NCBI GenBank assembly: GCA_020832665.1
Contig: JAFIEG010000010.1
Coordinates: 1 to 64,000, forward strand
Reading direction: 5' to 3'
Source: Pararhodobacter sp.
GTDB taxonomy: Bacteria; Pseudomonadota; Alphaproteobacteria; Rhodobacterales; Rhodobacteraceae
DNA: 64,000 nucleotides
Part shown: positions 40,327 through 49,410 of the stretch, piece after piece
Layout: each line of letters starts with the position of its first letter
Numbering within the stretch: position 1 is the stretch's first letter
The notes under the pieces: model-generated
Databases searched by the model: none
What the model was told of the DNA's origin: nothing
What the model saw: the letters and a program-made list of their open reading frames with translations, nothing else
Program-made: the position numbers and the translations under genes

Positions 40327-40412
40327 CGCTTTCCATCCGGCTTTCGGCCCGGCCTCGTGCCGCAGCCGGGCAGCGCTTTGGCGCCGCCCAAGGAAAGGAT
40401 GTGGAAAGCTGA

Positions 40413-40428
40413 GTTAATGCGCGGTTAA
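40413..40428 (-). promoter_or_regulatory. CtrA-type binding site upstream of the glycosyltransferase gene
   Basis: On the minus strand the sequence reads TTAA-CCGCGCA-TTAAC, a full match to the alphaproteobacterial CtrA consensus TTAA-N7-TTAAC, ending 87 bases before the glycosyltransferase ATG. In this GC-rich window such a pattern is very unlikely by chance. It is the only TTAA-N7-TTAA noticed in the window. Confidence 0.7.
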
Positions 40429-40523
40429 TTCCTGCCCGATTCGCGCCACAAATTTGCCATGATCCTGCCGCCGGACTGCCGCACCAGCGACCGGCGGGCC
40501 GGAAGGGCAATCGGGGCGTGGTT

Positions 40524-41678
40524 TCAGGCGGCCTTGACGGCCTCCATGGCCGCGGCGAAGCGCTCGAACAGATAGTAGCTGTCTTGCGGGCCGGGGCTGG
40601 CCTCGGGGTGATACTGCACCGAAAACACTGGCCGGTCGGCCAGACGGATGCCGCAATTCGAGCCGTCGAACAGGCTGACATGGGTCTCGATCACGCCCTC
40701 GGGCAGGGTCTGGCTGTCAACCGTGAAGCCGTGATTCATCGAGGTGATCTCGACCTTGCCGGTCTCCAGATCCTTCACCGGGTGGTTGGCGCCGTGATGG
40801 CCGTGATTCATCTTGATGGTGCGCGCCCCCAGCGCCAGCGCCAGCATCTGATGGCCCAGGCAGATGCCGAAGACGGGCAGGTTTCGTTCGAGCACGGCGC
40901 GGATCATCGGCACCGCATATTCGCCTGTCGCCGCCGGATCGCCCGGCCCGTTCGACAGGAACACTCCGTCCGGGTTCAGCGCCAGCACCTCTTCGGCTGT
41001 TGCGGTGGCGGGCAGCACCGTCACCGCGCAACCGGCCGAGGCCAGGCAGCGCAGGATGTTGCGCTTGGCGCCGTAATCGATGGCGACGACCTTGTGGCGC
41101 GGCGCGGTCTGTTTCTGGTAGCCCTGCGGCCACGCCCAGCGCATTTCGTCCCAGCGGTAGCTTTGCGCGCAGGTCACCTCGCGCGCCAGATCAAGCCCCA
41201 CCAGCCCCTTCCATGCGCGCGCCTTGGCCACCAGTGCCGCGATATCGAAATTCCCCTCGGGGTCATGCGCGAGCGCCACATGCGGCGCGCCCTGCTGGCG
41301 GATGGCGCGGGTCAGGCGGCGGGTATCGACGCCGCCGATACAGATGCGCCCGCGCTTTTCCAGCCATTCCACCAGATGCCCTGCGGCGCGCCAGTTCGAG
41401 GGCTCGGTCGGGTCCCATTTCACCACCATGCCGGCGGCGACGGGCTCGGCGGTCTCGTCATCCTCGGGGTTGGTGCCGACATTGCCGATATGGGGAAAGG
41501 TGAAGGTGACCACCTGCCCTGCATAGGACGGGTCGGTCATGATTTCCTGATAGCCGGTCATGGCGGTGTTGAAGCACAGCTCGGCCACCGTTTCGCCGGT
41601 GGCGCCGAAGCCGTGGCCATAGAAGACAGTGCCGTCGGCAAGGGCAAGGCAGGCGGTGGGTTTCGCGGCGGCGAGCAT
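40524..41678 (-). CDS. carA: Carbamoyl-phosphate synthase small subunit
   Basis: CarA is the glutaminase subunit that feeds ammonia to CarB for carbamoyl phosphate (arginine and pyrimidine synthesis). The 384-residue product has NTAMTGYQEIMTDPSY and a class I amidotransferase domain with PVFGICLGHQMLALALG (nucleophile Cys) and YHPEASPGP (His, Glu). An AGGAG site supports the start at 41678. No carB in the window. Confidence 0.97.
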   Translation of the reverse strand: MLAAAKPTACLALADGTVFYGHGFGATGETVAELCFNTAMTGYQEIMTDPSYAGQVVTFTFPHIGNVGTNPEDDETAEPVAAGMVVKWDPTEPSNWRAAGHLVEWLEKRGRICIGGVDTRRLTRAIRQQGAPHVALAHDPEGNFDIAALVAKARAWKGLVGLDLAREVTCAQSYRWDEMRWAWPQGYQKQTAPRHKVVAIDYGAKRNILRCLASAGCAVTVLPATATAEEVLALNPDGVFLSNGPGDPAATGEYAVPMIRAVLERNLPVFGICLGHQMLALALGARTIKMNHGHHGANHPVKDLETGKVEITSMNHGFTVDSQTLPEGVIETHVSLFDGSNCGIRLADRPVFSVQYHPEASPGPQDSYYLFERFAAAMEAVKAA

Positions 41679-41859
41679 GGCGCGGACTCCTGGCAGATGC
41701 GGCCCTTCCCTAAGCGGTGGCGCGGGGGGAATCAAGCCGCGCGGATACCTGCTTCACTCGGGTTGCAAGAGATTGAACGGTAGAAGCCATTGCGGCCATT
41801 TTCTTCGTGCCTCGGCCGACCAGAACCTGATTTCCCCTGAACATCCTGCAACCCCGCGT

Positions 41860-42894
41860 TCAGGGCGTCAGCATCACCTTGCCATTGCCGCGCGCCAGCG
41901 CCGGCAGGATGCCCTCGACCGCCTCGGTCAGCTTCAACCGCGCGCCGATACGGGTTTCCCATGCGCCGGTGGCAAAACGCTCCTGCACCTCGGCCACAAG
42001 CGCCGCGCGGCGCTCGGGCGGGGCCGCCGGCAGCCAGCGCGACAGCCAGAACCCCTCGATGCGCTTGTCCATGAAGATCAACTGGCCGATCTGGCTCAGC
42101 CGCGGGGCGTCGTCGCTCATCTTCCCATAGCTGACCCAACGCGTCCCGGCTGGCATGGCGAAGAACAGATCGGCGGCGCCCTGATCGCCCACCGCATCGA
42201 GCAGCACCCGTGGCTTGTGCGCGCGGATGGCGGCGCCGGCCTGCGTGGCGAAGCCGGGATCGGACGAGACCAGCACCTCGGCGGCACCCAGCCCGCGCAG
42301 CGCCTCGGCATCATCGGGGCGGCGGATGACGGTCAGCGCCTTGAGGCCCTGATCACGCGCCAGCGCCAGCATCAGCCGGCCCAGCTGCGAGCCGGCGGCA
42401 TTGAGGATGAAGGCATCCGTGCCCGCCGCGCGTACCCCTTCCAGCAGCGCCAGCGCGGTGAGAGGGTTGACGATCAGCGCCGCGCCGTCTTCGTCGCGCA
42501 GATCGTCGCGCAGCGGGATGCACAGCGCCGCATCGCCGACGGCATGCGCCGCCCAACTGCCGCTCACCGTGCCCAGAAAGGCCACCCGCGCCCCGATCAA
42601 CGCATCGGCACCATCGCCCCCGCCCGAGGCCAGCACCCGGCCCACCCCCTCGAAGCCCGGCGCCTGCCCCTGCACCCGTGGCTGGCCATAGCTGCCCTGG
42701 ATGAAGAACAGATCCGACGGGTTTACCGGCGCCATGATCACCTCGATCAGCACCTGACCCGGTTTCAGCGCCGGCAAGGCCACCTCGCGGTGTTCGACAA
42801 GGGTATCGAGCCGCCCGGGCACGGCGGAAGTGGGCGCGGCGGCGAAACCGTCCTCGCGCAGGGCCAGGGCCTCGGTGCGGCTGGGATGGGCCAT
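41860..42894 (-). CDS. MDR-family zinc-free reductase (enoyl reductase-like)
   Basis: The 344-residue protein has an N-terminal GroES-like fold (VLIEVIMAPVNPSDLFFIQG, APGFEGVGRVLA) and a Rossmann segment (AFILNAAGSQLGRLMLALAR). No catalytic-zinc Cys/His pattern is seen. Members include trans-2-enoyl-CoA reductases and quinone reductases; specificity is open. It is 181 bases upstream of carA on the same strand. Confidence 0.8.
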   Translation of the reverse strand: MAHPSRTEALALREDGFAAAPTSAVPGRLDTLVEHREVALPALKPGQVLIEVIMAPVNPSDLFFIQGSYGQPRVQGQAPGFEGVGRVLASGGGDGADALIGARVAFLGTVSGSWAAHAVGDAALCIPLRDDLRDEDGAALIVNPLTALALLEGVRAAGTDAFILNAAGSQLGRLMLALARDQGLKALTVIRRPDDAEALRGLGAAEVLVSSDPGFATQAGAAIRAHKPRVLLDAVGDQGAADLFFAMPAGTRWVSYGKMSDDAPRLSQIGQLIFMDKRIEGFWLSRWLPAAPPERRAALVAEVQERFATGAWETRIGARLKLTEAVEGILPALARGNGKVMLTP

Positions 42895-43171
42895 GATGGT
42901 GCCTCCTTCTCGGGCTTTGCGGCGGGGCGCGCATCGTGGCCGCCCAGCACAAGCCTAGCACCGGGCGGGGGTGGGGCAAAGCGGCCAGCCGTCGCTGCCG
43001 GGGCGACGCAACGTCAGCAACGGCTCGGGCGCGGGTGCGCCAACGGACCGGCACGTGCCGGCGATGGCGGCAGTTGCGCCCCGCGCCACCTGGGTGCAAT
43101 ACAGGGCGGCGGGGTTGGATCGGCACGGCTTTGGCGACGGCCCCGGTGACATCGTGAAGGAAAGTGGCGCC

Positions 43172-43678
43172 ATGACCGACAAGACGCTCGCCCAGCAATT
43201 CATCGAGGCCATTCCCCATGCCCGCGCGCTGGGCATGCAGCTCGACGAGATCGGCGACGGGCGCGCGGTGATCTCGATGCCCTGGGACAAGCGCTTCATC
43301 GGTGATCCGGCCACCGGCGTGATCTCTGGCGGGGTAGTTTCGGCATTGATGGATACCTGCTGCGGGGCGGCGGTGCTGACCTTTCCGGGCTCGCGAGGCA
43401 CAGCTACGCTGAATCTGCGCACCGACTACATGCGCGCGGCGCGGCCCGGCCAGCGCATCATCGCGCGGGCCGAATGCTACCACGCCACGCGCTCGGTGGC
43501 CTTCGTGCGCGCCACCGCCCATGACGAGGAAAGCGACCGTGAAGATGGCCTGCCGGTGGCCACGGTGACGGCTGCCTTCACGATGGAGGGGGGCAAGGGC
43601 GCGGCGCAGCAACGGGCGCAGGCCGAGGGGCGGCACGAGGGCAGGGAAGAAGGGAAAGATGGGGGGGCTGGCAAGTGA
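43172..43678 (+). CDS. PaaI-family hotdog thioesterase (first of a pair)
   Basis: The 168-residue product has a hotdog fold with [20 protein letters not shown] and [14 protein letters not shown], the central helix and substrate loop of PaaI-type enzymes, and [17 protein letters not shown]. The C-terminal tail is Gly/Lys/Glu-rich. It probably hydrolyses an acyl-CoA. It overlaps the second thioesterase by GTGA, so the two are coupled and may form a heteromer. Confidence 0.8.
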   Translation: MTDKTLAQQFIEAIPHARALGMQLDEIGDGRAVISMPWDKRFIGDPATGVISGGVVSALMDTCCGAAVLTFPGSRGTATLNLRTDYMRAARPGQRIIARAECYHATRSVAFVRATAHDEESDREDGLPVATVTAAFTMEGGKGAAQQRAQAEGRHEGREEGKDGGAGK

Positions 43679-44193
43679 CGCGCCCCAAGCCCGAACCCGT
43701 GCAGGTGATCAAGGAACGCCGCGACAAGGCGCTGCGCGCGCTTGTTGGCGGCATCCCCTACGCGCATTTTCTGGACATCCGCTTTGATCGGCGCGGCGAC
43801 GAGCTGACTGCGCTTCTGCCCTTCGACGACAAGCTGATCGGCAATCCATTCCTGCCGGCGCTGCATGGCGGGGTGACTTCGGCCTTTCTGGAAATCACTT
43901 CGATCATCGAGCTGAGCTGGTCGATGCTGTGGGAAGACATGGAAAGCGGCAAGCTCGACCCGGGCATGCTTGATACCGAACACATGCCGCGCCTGCCCAA
44001 GACCATCGATTTCACCGTCGATTACCTGCGCTCGGGCCTGCCGCGTGATGCCTATGCGCGCGCGCGCGTAAACCGCTCGGGGCGGCGCTACGCCAGCGTG
44101 CATGTCGAGGCTTGGCAGGACAACCGTAGTCGCATCTTTGCGCAGGCGACCGGGCATTTCCTGATCCCGGGCCGTAGCGGTAACGGCCAATGA
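43675..44193 (+). CDS. PaaI-family hotdog thioesterase (second of a pair)
   Basis: The 172-residue paralog starts with GTG overlapping the stop of the preceding gene. It has [20 protein letters not shown] (catalytic loop) and [20 protein letters not shown]. Sequence similarity to its partner is limited to the fold. Substrate unknown. The MATE gene begins 82 bases downstream. Confidence 0.78.
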   Translation: MTRPKPEPVQVIKERRDKALRALVGGIPYAHFLDIRFDRRGDELTALLPFDDKLIGNPFLPALHGGVTSAFLEITSIIELSWSMLWEDMESGKLDPGMLDTEHMPRLPKTIDFTVDYLRSGLPRDAYARARVNRSGRRYASVHVEAWQDNRSRIFAQATGHFLIPGRSGNGQ

Positions 44194-44275
44194 GCAGGCC
44201 GTTCGGGGGCGCCCGTCGGCGAGTTCAGGCGCCATTGGCGCATACGGTCGCTTGCCTGAGCATCTCATCCGCCGC

Positions 44276-45583
44276 ATGAGCCTGCCCGTCGACAGCCTGA
44301 CCCACGCCCGCGTGATGCGCATCGCGTTGCCCATCGTGCTGGCCAATCTGACCATCCCGTTGATCGGGCTGGCCGATACGGCGGTAGTGGGCCAGCTCGG
44401 CCTGGCCGCGCCCATCGGCGCGGTGGGGCTGGGCGCGGTGATCCTGACCTCGGTTTACTGGGTTTTCGGCTTTCTGCGCATGGGCACCACCGGGCTGGCG
44501 GCGCAGGCGCATGGGGCGGGTGACGCCGCCGAGACCGGTGCCATCCTCAAGCGCGGGCTGCTGATTGCCGCCGCCGCCGGGCTGGGGCTGATCGCGCTGC
44601 AGGCGCCGCTGGTCTGGGGCGCCTTCCGGCTGGTTTCGGCCAGCGCCGAGGTCGAGGCGCTGACCCGCGCCTATCTCGATATCCGCATCTATGGCGCGCC
44701 GGCGGCGATTGCGGGTTATGCCATCACCGGCTGGCTGATCGCCATCGAGCGCACGCGCGCAGTGCTGGTGCTGCAACTGGTGATGAACGGGCTCAATATC
44801 GGGCTCGATATCTGGTTCGTGCTGGGGCTGGGCTGGGGCGTGCAGGGCGTGGCGGTGGCCTCGCTGATCGCCGAATGGTCAGGCGTGGTGCTGGGGCTGT
44901 GGCTGTGCCGGGCGGCGTTCTCCGGCCCGCGCGGGCGCATCTTCGATGCCGTTCAGTTGCGCCGCATGGCCTCGGTCAATACCGATATCATGATCCGCTC
45001 GGTGCTATTGCAGGCCAGCTTCACCGCCTTTCTGTTCATCTCGGCCGGCAAGGGCGACACGGTGCTGGCGGCGAACCAGATATTGATGCAGTTCCTGCAG
45101 GTCACCGCCTATCTGCTTGACGGTTTTGCCTTTGCCGCCGAAACGCTGGTCGGCCAGGCGGTGGGGGCGCGCGCCCGGCCCGCGCTTTCGCGCGCGGTGC
45201 GGCTGACCAGTGGCTGGGGCGCGGCCGGGGCGCTGGCGCTGGGCGGGGGCTTTGCGCTGACCGGCGCGCTGGTGATTGATTTCATGACCACCGCCGAGGA
45301 GGTGCGCGCCGCCGCGCGCGGCTATCTGCCCTGGATTGTCGCCGCGCCGGTTGTCGGCGTGGCCTCTTGGATGCTTGACGGCATCTTCATCGGCGCCACC
45401 CGCACGCGCGAGATGCTCAAGGCGATGGCGGTGTCGGTGGCCTGCTACGCGCTGGCGCTCTGGTTGCTGTGGGGCTGGGGCAATCACGGGCTTTGGGCGG
45501 CGCTGATGGTGCTCAATGCGGTGCGCGGGGTGACGATGGCCGCCTATTACCCCAGAATACCCGCCAGCCTTGGAAAAGCCTGA
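44276..45583 (+). CDS. MATE-family multidrug efflux transporter (DinF-like)
   Basis: The 435-residue inner-membrane protein has about twelve helices in two repeats. N-terminal repeat: RIALPIVLANLTIPLIGLADTAVVGQLG; second repeat: ILMQFLQVTAYLLDGFAFAAETLVGQAVG, both characteristic. Members use H+ or Na+ to export cationic compounds. The ATG at 44276 (MSLPVDSL) is preferred over an upstream TTG. It overlaps the next gene by one base (TGATG). Confidence 0.88.
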   Translation: MSLPVDSLTHARVMRIALPIVLANLTIPLIGLADTAVVGQLGLAAPIGAVGLGAVILTSVYWVFGFLRMGTTGLAAQAHGAGDAAETGAILKRGLLIAAAAGLGLIALQAPLVWGAFRLVSASAEVEALTRAYLDIRIYGAPAAIAGYAITGWLIAIERTRAVLVLQLVMNGLNIGLDIWFVLGLGWGVQGVAVASLIAEWSGVVLGLWLCRAAFSGPRGRIFDAVQLRRMASVNTDIMIRSVLLQASFTAFLFISAGKGDTVLAANQILMQFLQVTAYLLDGFAFAAETLVGQAVGARARPALSRAVRLTSGWGAAGALALGGGFALTGALVIDFMTTAEEVRAAARGYLPWIVAAPVVGVASWMLDGIFIGATRTREMLKAMAVSVACYALALWLLWGWGNHGLWAALMVLNAVRGVTMAAYYPRIPASLGKA

Positions 45584-46224
45584 TGCAAGACCTGACACCC
45601 GAGACCATTGCCGCGCTCTTCACCCGCGCCGATGGCGACTATTTCTTTGCCCGCTGGCAGCGGCCCATCGTGCCGGTGGTGTTCGGCGTTGAGGAGCAGA
45701 CGCTGGCCACCGTCAAGGGCGCCCTCGAGGCCGTTGTGGCGCTGGCCGGCCACCGCATGGCCCAGACCGACCCCGAGCAGGGCGCCAATCTGATGATGTT
45801 CTTCATCCACGACTGGGACGAGCTTCTGGCGGTGCCCGATCTTGACCGGCTGGTGCCGAATCTGACCCCGCTGGTGGCGCGGCTCAAGGGCGAGGGGGCG
45901 AACCAGTATCGCGTTTTCCGCTTCGAGGCCGATGGCGCGATCCGCGCGGCGGTTGTTTTCGTGCGTTTGGATGCGGCAATGGCCGAGTTGCCGGCTACCG
46001 ATCTGGCACTTTTACAGGCAGTGCAGGCGATCTTGTTGTGGTCAGACAGGGGCTATGCCGGTATGGCGCCATTTCTGCGCGGCAAGGATGGCGCGGCCCT
46101 GCTGCGCCCGGAACTGGCGGCGCTGATCCGCGCGGCCTATGACCCGGTGCTGCCGGATGCGGCAAGTGATGCCAGCCATGCGCTCAGGCTGGCAGCACGG
46201 TTGGGGCCGGCGGTTCCGGGGTAG
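45583..46224 (+). CDS. Conserved hypothetical protein coupled to the MATE gene
   Basis: The 213-residue product begins MQDLTPETIAALFTRADGDY and contains NLMMFFIHDWDELLAVPDLD and QYRVFRFEADGAIRAAVVFVRL. No signal peptide or membrane helix; it looks cytoplasmic and alpha/beta. I do not recognise a family. The start overlaps the MATE stop codon, so both are translated together. The palindrome at 46226 follows its stop. Confidence 0.7.
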   Translation: MQDLTPETIAALFTRADGDYFFARWQRPIVPVVFGVEEQTLATVKGALEAVVALAGHRMAQTDPEQGANLMMFFIHDWDELLAVPDLDRLVPNLTPLVARLKGEGANQYRVFRFEADGAIRAAVVFVRLDAAMAELPATDLALLQAVQAILLWSDRGYAGMAPFLRGKDGAALLRPELAALIRAAYDPVLPDAASDASHALRLAARLGPAVPG

Positions 46225-46225
46225 A

Positions 46226-46243
46226 ATGGGCAATATTGCCCAT
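46226..46243. repeat. 18-bp palindrome with GGGCAATATTGCCC core
   Basis: ATGGGCAATATTGCCCAT is perfectly self-complementary and begins two bases after the stop codon of the hypothetical gene. Its flank CC-GCCGG matches the 38-bp palindrome at 25938. Both stand between convergent genes. Confidence 0.8.
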
Positions 46244-46259
46244 CCCGCCGGCGGCGCGC

Positions 46260-46679
46260 TCAGCGCCGGGCCACCATGCCGTAATCATAGCAGGTAACCT
46301 CGATCCGGTTGCCGTCGGGGTCGTTGAAATAGAACGACCATGACAGACCGTGATCCTGGATATCGGTGGTGGCCAAGGGCCGGCCGGTGTCGTGGCTCAG
46401 GCCCAGTTCGGGCAGCGCGGCGATGAAGCGCAGGAAATCCTCGCCCGAGACGCGAAAGGCGATGGTGGCATCGCGCGAGGGCGCGGCGCAGGGGCGCTGG
46501 AACAGCGACAGCGCCGGCTCGCCATCGCCCGCCGACAATATCAGCGGCCCCATCGGATCATCCGCCCATCCGGCCAGCGCGTGGTGCCGCTCCAGCCCCA
46601 GAACGCGCGCATACCACGCCGCCGCCGCATCGCGGTCGCGCACCTCGATATGGACATGGTCGATGCGTTGCGCTTTCAT
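46260..46679 (-). CDS. VOC-family (glyoxalase/bleomycin resistance-like) protein
   Basis: The 139-residue product has the paired beta-alpha-beta-beta-beta fold: IDHVHIEVRDRDAAAAWYAR (His ligand) at the N-terminus and SFYFNDPDGNRIEVTCYDYG (Glu ligand) at the C-terminus. Members include glyoxalases, dioxygenases and metallothiol transferases; function here is unknown. It is convergent with the MATE-coupled gene, with the palindrome between them. Confidence 0.8.
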   Translation of the reverse strand: MKAQRIDHVHIEVRDRDAAAAWYARVLGLERHHALAGWADDPMGPLILSAGDGEPALSLFQRPCAAPSRDATIAFRVSGEDFLRFIAALPELGLSHDTGRPLATTDIQDHGLSWSFYFNDPDGNRIEVTCYDYGMVARR

Positions 46680-46790
46680 GCATTTCCCCTTGCTTTAGCA
46701 CCGCAAGGCTAGCCAACGTCGCGCCCGCCCGCAATCGGTCTGCAACTGCCCATGAGTGGAAAGGGCTGGCCCGGGCAGGGGGCGTTTTCT

Positions 46791-47207
46791 ATGCTGCACG
46801 CCATGATGAGTCACTGTTTCACCCTGCGCGTCTATTACGAGGATACCGACCTGGCCGGTATCGTCTATTACGCCAACTACCTGAAATTCATCGAGCGCGC
46901 GCGCACCGAATGGGTGCGCGAACTGGGCGTCGATCAGCGCGCGATGAAGGAAGGCGCGGGGCTGGTCTTTGCCGTGCGGCGGGTCGAGGCCGATTATCTG
47001 GCGCCGGCGCTCCATGACGATGTGCTGATGGTGGAAAGCAGCGTCTCCAGCGCGCGCCGGGCGCAGATAACCCTGCGCCAGGAGGTGCGGCGCGGCGATG
47101 AGTTGCTGTTCTCGGCGCTGGTGAGCATCGTCTGCCTGGATGCGCAGGGGCGCCCGCGCCGGATGCCCGAGGCGCTGGCGCCGATGGTGGCGGCGGGACG
47201 GGGCTAG
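46791..47207 (+). CDS. ybgC: YbgC-type acyl-CoA thioesterase
   Basis: YbgC is a hotdog thioesterase linked to the Tol-Pal system. The 138-residue product has YYEDTDLAGIVYYANYLKF, where many homologues have His in place of the second Tyr of VYY, so the active-site residue may differ. GPVRRVEADYLAPALHDD-like elements follow. The ATG at 46791 has an AGGGGG site; one 12 bases later is possible. No tol or pal gene is adjacent. Confidence 0.8.
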   Translation: MLHAMMSHCFTLRVYYEDTDLAGIVYYANYLKFIERARTEWVRELGVDQRAMKEGAGLVFAVRRVEADYLAPALHDDVLMVESSVSSARRAQITLRQEVRRGDELLFSALVSIVCLDAQGRPRRMPEALAPMVAAGRG

Positions 47208-47296
47208 GCCGAAGCGTGTGGTGAACGGTGTGCCAGCGGGCGCTGCCGGCGCTTGCTGCACGGGTGGGAAACAGGCGCTGCAAGCGGCCGAGCGGT

Positions 47297-47743
47297 TCAG
47301 GTCGGCGCCAGCTTCTCGCGAACGAAGCGCTCCAGGTCGGCGGCCGGGCGGGCGCCGGCAAGCCGCGCCACCTCGCGACCGCGATGGAACAGGATGAAGG
47401 CCGGGATGCCCCTGATGGCGTAGCGGATGGCGGCGTCGGGGTGGCTTTGGGTGTCGATCTTGGCCAGCCGCACATGCGGCGCCAGCGCCTTTGCCGCGCG
47501 CTCGAATTCGGGCGCCATCGCCCGGCAGGGGCCGCACCAGGGCGCCCAGAAATCAACCAGCAGCGGCAGATCGTCGGATTTCGCGGCTTTTTCCAGCGTG
47601 CGCAGATCGAGTTGCGCCACTCGCCCGTCATTGAGCGCGTGCCCGCAGGTGCCGCATTTCGGCCGCGCGCTGGCCTTGTCGGCGGGCAGGCGGTTGACCT
47701 GGCCGCATTCGGGGCAGGTGAGGCGAAGCTTGTCGGCTGGCAT
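47297..47743 (-). CDS. trxC: Thioredoxin 2 (TrxC) with zinc finger
   Basis: TrxC reduces disulfides and is induced by oxidative stress in other bacteria. The 148-residue product has a zinc-ribbon (CPECGQ and CGTCGH, residues about 10-34) and a thioredoxin domain with FWAPWCGPCRAMAPEF. A GGAG site six bases before ATG 47743 decides the start. An inverted repeat (47758-47775) just upstream could be an operator. Confidence 0.92.
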   Translation of the reverse strand: MPADKLRLTCPECGQVNRLPADKASARPKCGTCGHALNDGRVAQLDLRTLEKAAKSDDLPLLVDFWAPWCGPCRAMAPEFERAAKALAPHVRLAKIDTQSHPDAAIRYAIRGIPAFILFHRGREVARLAGARPAADLERFVREKLAPT

Positions 47744-47757
47744 GGCGGGCTCCATCA

Positions 47758-47775
47758 CATTCATTTAGATGAATG
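47758..47775. promoter_or_regulatory. Inverted repeat upstream of trxC
   Basis: CATTCAT and ATGAATG flank a four-base spacer, giving a 7-bp AT-rich stem 15 bases before the trxC start. The contrast with its GC-rich surroundings suggests a protein or RNA site. The regulator is unknown. Confidence 0.35.
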
Positions 47776-47844
47776 CATAATGGGGAGGCGGCGGCGCGGT
47801 TTCAAGGGCCGGTTTAAGGCCCGGTTCAAGGGTCGGCGCAAGCG

Positions 47845-48468
47845 TCATTGACGCGGCGGGCGCGCGCGGTAGATCGGCAGCCGCCAGCCAAAGCGCAGCG
47901 AGCCGGCGCGCAACAGAAAGGTGACTGCCGCGCAGAACATCAGCGTCAGCGCCTGCCCGCCGCCAAGCGCCGCCACCGCCAGCGCCGCCAACGCGCCGGC
48001 GAAGGCGGCGCTGAGGTAAAGCTCGCCTTGCCGCAGCACCATCGGTAACTCGTTGCACACCACATCGCGCATCAGCCCGCCAAAGGCGCCGGTGGCCATG
48101 CCCATCATCACCACCACCGCCGGGCCGTGCCCCAGCCCCATGGCCACGCCCACGCCGGCCGCCACTGCCACCGACAGTGCCCCGGCATCGAGCCAGTCGA
48201 GCGCCCGGCGCCGCGATTCGAGCCGGTGCGCGGTGAAGAAGACCATCAGCGCCGCCAGGCAGGCGGTGCCGATGAAGGCGGGCTCGGCGATCCAGAACAC
48301 TGTGTCGCGGTTGAGCAGAAGATCGCGAACGGTGCCGCCGCCCACGGCGGTGAGCGAGGCGATGAACAGAAAACCGACCAGATCGAGCTGGGCGCGGCTG
48401 GCGGCCAGCGCACCGGTCAGCGCGAAGATGAACACCGCCAGATAGTCGAGCCCGGTGACGATACTCAT
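47845..48468 (-). CDS. Trimeric intracellular cation (TRIC/UPF0126) channel family protein
   Basis: The 207-residue membrane protein has seven hydrophobic helices in two repeats. Each has a Gly-Gly signature: [13 protein letters not shown] and [12 protein letters not shown]. Bacterial TRIC homologues conduct K+ or Na+; the physiological role is unresolved. It overlaps rnhA by ATGA at 48465-48468. Confidence 0.85.
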   Translation of the reverse strand: MSIVTGLDYLAVFIFALTGALAASRAQLDLVGFLFIASLTAVGGGTVRDLLLNRDTVFWIAEPAFIGTACLAALMVFFTAHRLESRRRALDWLDAGALSVAVAAGVGVAMGLGHGPAVVVMMGMATGAFGGLMRDVVCNELPMVLRQGELYLSAAFAGALAALAVAALGGGQALTLMFCAAVTFLLRAGSLRFGWRLPIYRARPPRQ

Positions 48469-48935
48469 GTTCGTGCCCCTTTCTCGGATTTGAACGGCGT
48501 CATGCCCTCGCGCGCGAGTTCGTCGGCGCGCTCGTTCTCTTCATGGCCGGCATGGCCTTTTATCCATTGCCAGGTGACATCGTGGCGCGCCTGCGCGGCA
48601 TCGAGGCGCTGCCACAGATCGGCGTTCTTGACCGGTTTCTTCGCGGCCGTGCGCCAGCCGTTGCGCTTCCAGCCATGCAGCCACTTGGTGATGCCGTCCT
48701 TCACATAGGCGCTGTCGGTGGTGATGGTGATGGCCGAGGGGCGGTTCAGGGTTTCCAAGGCCATGATCGCGGCCATCAGCTCCATGCGGTTGTTGGTGGT
48801 CAGCGCCTCGCCGCCCTTGAGTTCGCGCTGCCTGACCACTCGCCCGCGGCTGATGGCGCGCATCAGCACACCCCAGCCGCCGGGGCCGGGATTGCCCGAG
48901 CAGGCGCCGTCGGTCCAGGCGAAAAGCTCAGTCAA
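48465..48935 (-). CDS. rnhA: Ribonuclease HI
   Basis: RNase HI cuts RNA in RNA-DNA hybrids. The 156-residue product carries the DEDD metal site: [17 protein letters not shown] (Asp), [13 protein letters not shown] (Glu), [15 protein letters not shown] (Asp) and [12 protein letters not shown] (Asp). It overlaps the DUF3429 gene by eight bases and the TRIC gene by four. Confidence 0.96.
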   Translation of the reverse strand: MTELFAWTDGACSGNPGPGGWGVLMRAISRGRVVRQRELKGGEALTTNNRMELMAAIMALETLNRPSAITITTDSAYVKDGITKWLHGWKRNGWRTAAKKPVKNADLWQRLDAAQARHDVTWQWIKGHAGHEENERADELAREGMTPFKSEKGART

Positions 48936-49359
48936 TGCGCGCCACCCACAGGCAGGCCAGCACCAGCGCGGTGACCGGCAGGCGCAGGCTCAGCCACCAG
49001 CGCGGGGCCAGGCCGCGGGCCTGGAAGACGGCATCGAGCACCAGCACCAGCAGGAAGCCGGCGACGAGATGCGAAAGCACCTGCCCGCCGATCGACCAGG
49101 GATGCCCCGGCGCGGCGAAGAAGGCGTAAAGCGCGGGCAGCACGCTGAGGCCATAGGCCCAGCCCGGCCCGCCGCGCGCGGCAAACCCCCACAGCACGCC
49201 CGACATGAAGGACAGGATGATAAGGCCATAGAACTGCAGGAGTGCCTGGCCCTGGGCGGGCGCCATGCCCAGCCAGAAGCCCAGCACCATGGCAGCGCCG
49301 GCCAGAAAGGGCAGGGCGCCGGCGGCGGTGAGCATGATGGCAATGCGAGGCGGTTTCAT
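48928..49359 (-). CDS. DUF3429-family membrane protein
   Basis: The 143-residue protein has about four transmembrane helices: [55 protein letters not shown] and [15 protein letters not shown]. The spacing and [15 protein letters not shown] fit DUF3429, whose function is unknown. It overlaps rnhA by eight bases and is one of a tight ispH-DUF3429-rnhA-TRIC run. Confidence 0.75.
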   Translation of the reverse strand: MKPPRIAIMLTAAGALPFLAGAAMVLGFWLGMAPAQGQALLQFYGLIILSFMSGVLWGFAARGGPGWAYGLSVLPALYAFFAAPGHPWSIGGQVLSHLVAGFLLVLVLDAVFQARGLAPRWWLSLRLPVTALVLACLWVARID

Positions 49360-49410
49360 GAAGCGGTTTTTTGGGCGGTTTCACGGGCGATGTGGCGTTA
49401 GCGGGCGCAG

